Origin: Antrodiella citrinella
Taxonomy: Eukaryota > Basidiomycota > Agaricomycetes > Polyporales > Steccherinaceae
DNA: 42,569 bases
Direction: 5' to 3'
Assembly: GCA_004802725.1 (NCBI GenBank)
Contig: SGPM01000244.1
Coordinates: 1 to 42,569, forward strand
A program made the position numbers and the translations under genes. The stretch's first letter is position 1. Every line of letters begins with the position of its first letter. Below the pieces are notes generated by a model, which was given only the letters and a program-made list of their open reading frames with translations, ran no database searches and was not told where the DNA came from. Below, piece after piece: positions 41,020-42,569 of the stretch.

Positions 41020-41634
41020 TCACGGGAATGAGAAGGAGGTGGAAGGAGACGCAACAAGACCAGACCCCCGGGCCGGAAAGTGCCAACGACCGATGAGGGG
41101 TGCGTTCAGCTCCAGCATCAAGAAACGAACATCATCATGGGATTGAGCCTGAGTTATATTGACTCTCGACTCGGACACCATGTTTACCTGTGGAAAAGGG
41201 CAGTCTCCAGAAAAGAATTGCAGCAGGTTGTCATACTTGTCATGCCGTACGTTGTCAGAATGGAGATGAATCGTGACGCAGTCGGAATTCTCGGGTAGAG
41301 TAAGACTTGCAAGCAAGCGTGGCAAGTCTGCGACAGTCATGTCATAGATCTCCAGCGACAATAAATGGACCGAAGGATTGTCTTCGCCTAGCGGCGGCGA
41401 ATATAGCAACGACGGCACTGGCAGCGCCAAAATGAGCCTAGACAGCATCCTGCAGTTTCTGCCAAGGACATCTAAAAGCTTTGGCATGGTGAGGCAAACC
41501 TTGTCACGGAAGTTGTATTTGTGCACCTCGAGTTTGAACGTGCGCAGACAGCGCATGACGCCATTTGAGGGACACGGCACTGATGATTTCGAGATGACGA
41601 ATGCAAAGCATCCAGCTTGGTGATGTATTGTCAC
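41020..41634 (-). CDS. F-box/LRR-like protein, partial model
   Basis: The minus-strand frame reads SNGVMRCLRTFKLEVHKYNF, LTMPKLLDVLGRNCRMLSRL, then LLSLEIYDMTVADLPRLLAS, CVTIHLHSDNVRHDKYDNLL and DVRFLMLELNAPL. The alternation of short Leu-rich strands with helices is that of the leucine-rich part of mushroom F-box-like proteins. The frame has no ATG at its 5' end, so the start and any F-box lie in exons upstream (about 41640-41870), where a second frame (PSWMLCIRHLEIISAVSLKW) is also open. No F-box motif (LPxExLxxIF) was found. The 3' exon may also continue beyond 41020. Confidence 0.42.
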   Translation of the reverse strand: MTIHHQAGCFAFVISKSSVPCPSNGVMRCLRTFKLEVHKYNFRDKVCLTMPKLLDVLGRNCRMLSRLILALPVPSLLYSPPLGEDNPSVHLLSLEIYDMTVADLPRLLASLTLPENSDCVTIHLHSDNVRHDKYDNLLQFFSGDCPFPQVNMVSESRVNITQAQSHDDVRFLMLELNAPLIGRWHFPARGSGLVASPSTSFSFP

Positions 41635-42569
41635 TGAGTTTGCCTGCGTTCATCTCATAAAAGATAGAAGACGAGTCCGGGCATTGAAGAATAGACTCCT
41701 TTCTGGTAAGTTCCTTGGATTTGTCTTTGTTGAATGTATAGGTGGATCGCATGATTGTAAGTCTATAGTCGATGTTAATGACTGTCCTGGCGCGCACTGT
41801 GGTGTTGAGATTCGGGAGGGCCGAGAACTCACAAATTGTTGCAATGATGATTCATACCGCACGAAAGATCAAGCATGAGACGATTGTCAGATGAGCGATC
41901 TATGACTGAGTCAGTGAGAAGGGTCTGAGATGGAGCAGTTGTCCAAAAAAAAGCTCGGTCACGGTATAAGTATTCAATCTACCCGTCGGTAATGAGATGG
42001 TACAAGTCTGTTGAATGCCCAGGATGGCGTTGTCCTGATCATCGTATTAAAAGTGGCAATTCAGGATAGAGGAGAGCACAAGGAGAGCAGTCACGGTGGT
42101 GTTTGAAGACCCACGTCCTCCAGGAAGTTGCTGACTCGCCCGCAATGACTTTCAAGTAGCGCCCGTCTCCGCGACATGACATTGACAATTGAGAGGAGGT
42201 GGCTGACCAGGGACCTAGGCAGCCTTTTTTCACTGCCTCAGGAAAAACTCAAACCGCAATGCCGATTTTTTCCACAGTCAATCAAGTAAGTACTGAGTTG
42301 ATTATCCACCGGCGAGAGAAGAATACCTCCCATCATCTGCCTAGTTATCTGTCTCCGCTGTTGCGAAGACCGAAAGAACCAGAGCAGAGAAAGGGAAGGA
42401 AGAAAGGGAGGAGTGAAGAGGCCAGAACAACAAAAGGCCAAGCGGGGAGGTAAAATCGTAACTGGGGTAAAACGAGGGAAGAGTAAACGTCAACCGCGCA
42501 AAAAACGCCCCCAAAAAGCTATGTACGAGCAGACTAGAAGCAATGGCTTTTCCTCGTCGTTTCTTTCGT
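41635..42569. other. Window end without a firm gene
   Basis: The first 230 nt may contain 5' exons of the minus-strand F-box-like gene. After that only short Lys/Arg-rich low-complexity frames are seen on the plus strand (about 42300-42450, purine-rich gaaagggaaggaagaaag). There is no signal for an RNA gene. Confidence 0.4.

Noticed and set aside
1..42569. Transposons, retroelements, CRISPR arrays, rRNA
   Set aside because: No reverse transcriptase, integrase or transposase motifs, no long terminal or terminal inverted repeats flanking a coding unit, no regularly spaced direct repeats, and no conserved rRNA stretches were seen on either strand.

Overview
The window reads as nuclear DNA of a mushroom-forming basidiomycete (Agaricomycetes). 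Genes are cut by many short introns of about 45-80 nt, with GT-AG ends and CTRAY-like branch sites, and lie on both strands with short spacers. Several products belong to families abundant in this class: DUF6535, DUF6533-type membrane proteins, and tyrosine-kinase-like (TKL) kinases. I see no rRNA, tRNA, CRISPR, transposase or reverse transcriptase. One ambiguous base (N, 1846) shows this is draft sequence, so single-base lesions could be read errors. Exon models were spliced by hand; where a model is said to sum to a whole number of codons, I checked this.

Layout. 1-2.4 kb: an unassigned coding fragment, a near-perfect inverted repeat and little else. 2.45-4.96 kb (+): a 15-exon secreted type-B carboxylesterase. 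5.3-8.5 kb: a short minus-strand gene of unknown family and scattered coding-like exons. 8.55-12.4 kb (+): a very large DUF6535 protein with a frame change near 11.35 kb. 12.4-14.8 kb: weak evidence for a minus-strand gene. 14.78-17.5 kb (+): a VPS39/TGFBRAP1-family vesicle-tethering protein lacking its CNH domain. 18.16-19.07 kb: the N-terminal part of a membrane protein, followed by a stretch resembling the tail of the preceding VPS-like protein.

19.3-25.1 kb (-): the most unusual locus. It is a tandem pair of paralogous genes coding for a HeH/LEM-like N-terminal domain, a TKL-type kinase domain and SH3 domains. The downstream copy (19311-21859) is intact, with 640 codons, 12 exons and two SH3 domains. 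The upstream copy (22540-25080) has a one-base deletion in the kinase C-lobe and a nonsense codon in its second SH3 remnant.

26.07-28.4 kb (+): an orphan gene and a secreted GH16 beta-glucanase. 28.75-30.5 kb (-): a DUF6533 seven-helix protein. 32.2-33.3 kb (+): a perilipin-like lipid-droplet protein. 34.47-34.92 kb (+): a small secreted Gly/Ser/Asn/Thr protein with 41-residue tandem repeats and dibasic (RR) sites. 35.4-36.5 kb (-): a coiled-coil protein with heptad repeats. 37.0-37.7 kb (-): unresolved exons. 39.1-40.8 kb (-): a homoserine-acetyltransferase-family alpha/beta hydrolase. 41.0-41.6 kb (-): an F-box/LRR-like fragment.

The genes do not form one pathway. The carboxylesterase and the GH16 enzyme are extracellular degradative enzymes. 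The VPS-like protein and perilipin belong to membrane and lipid housekeeping. The kinase pair, DUF6535 and the membrane proteins look like members of expanding, lineage-specific families, as expected in an accessory, fast-evolving region.
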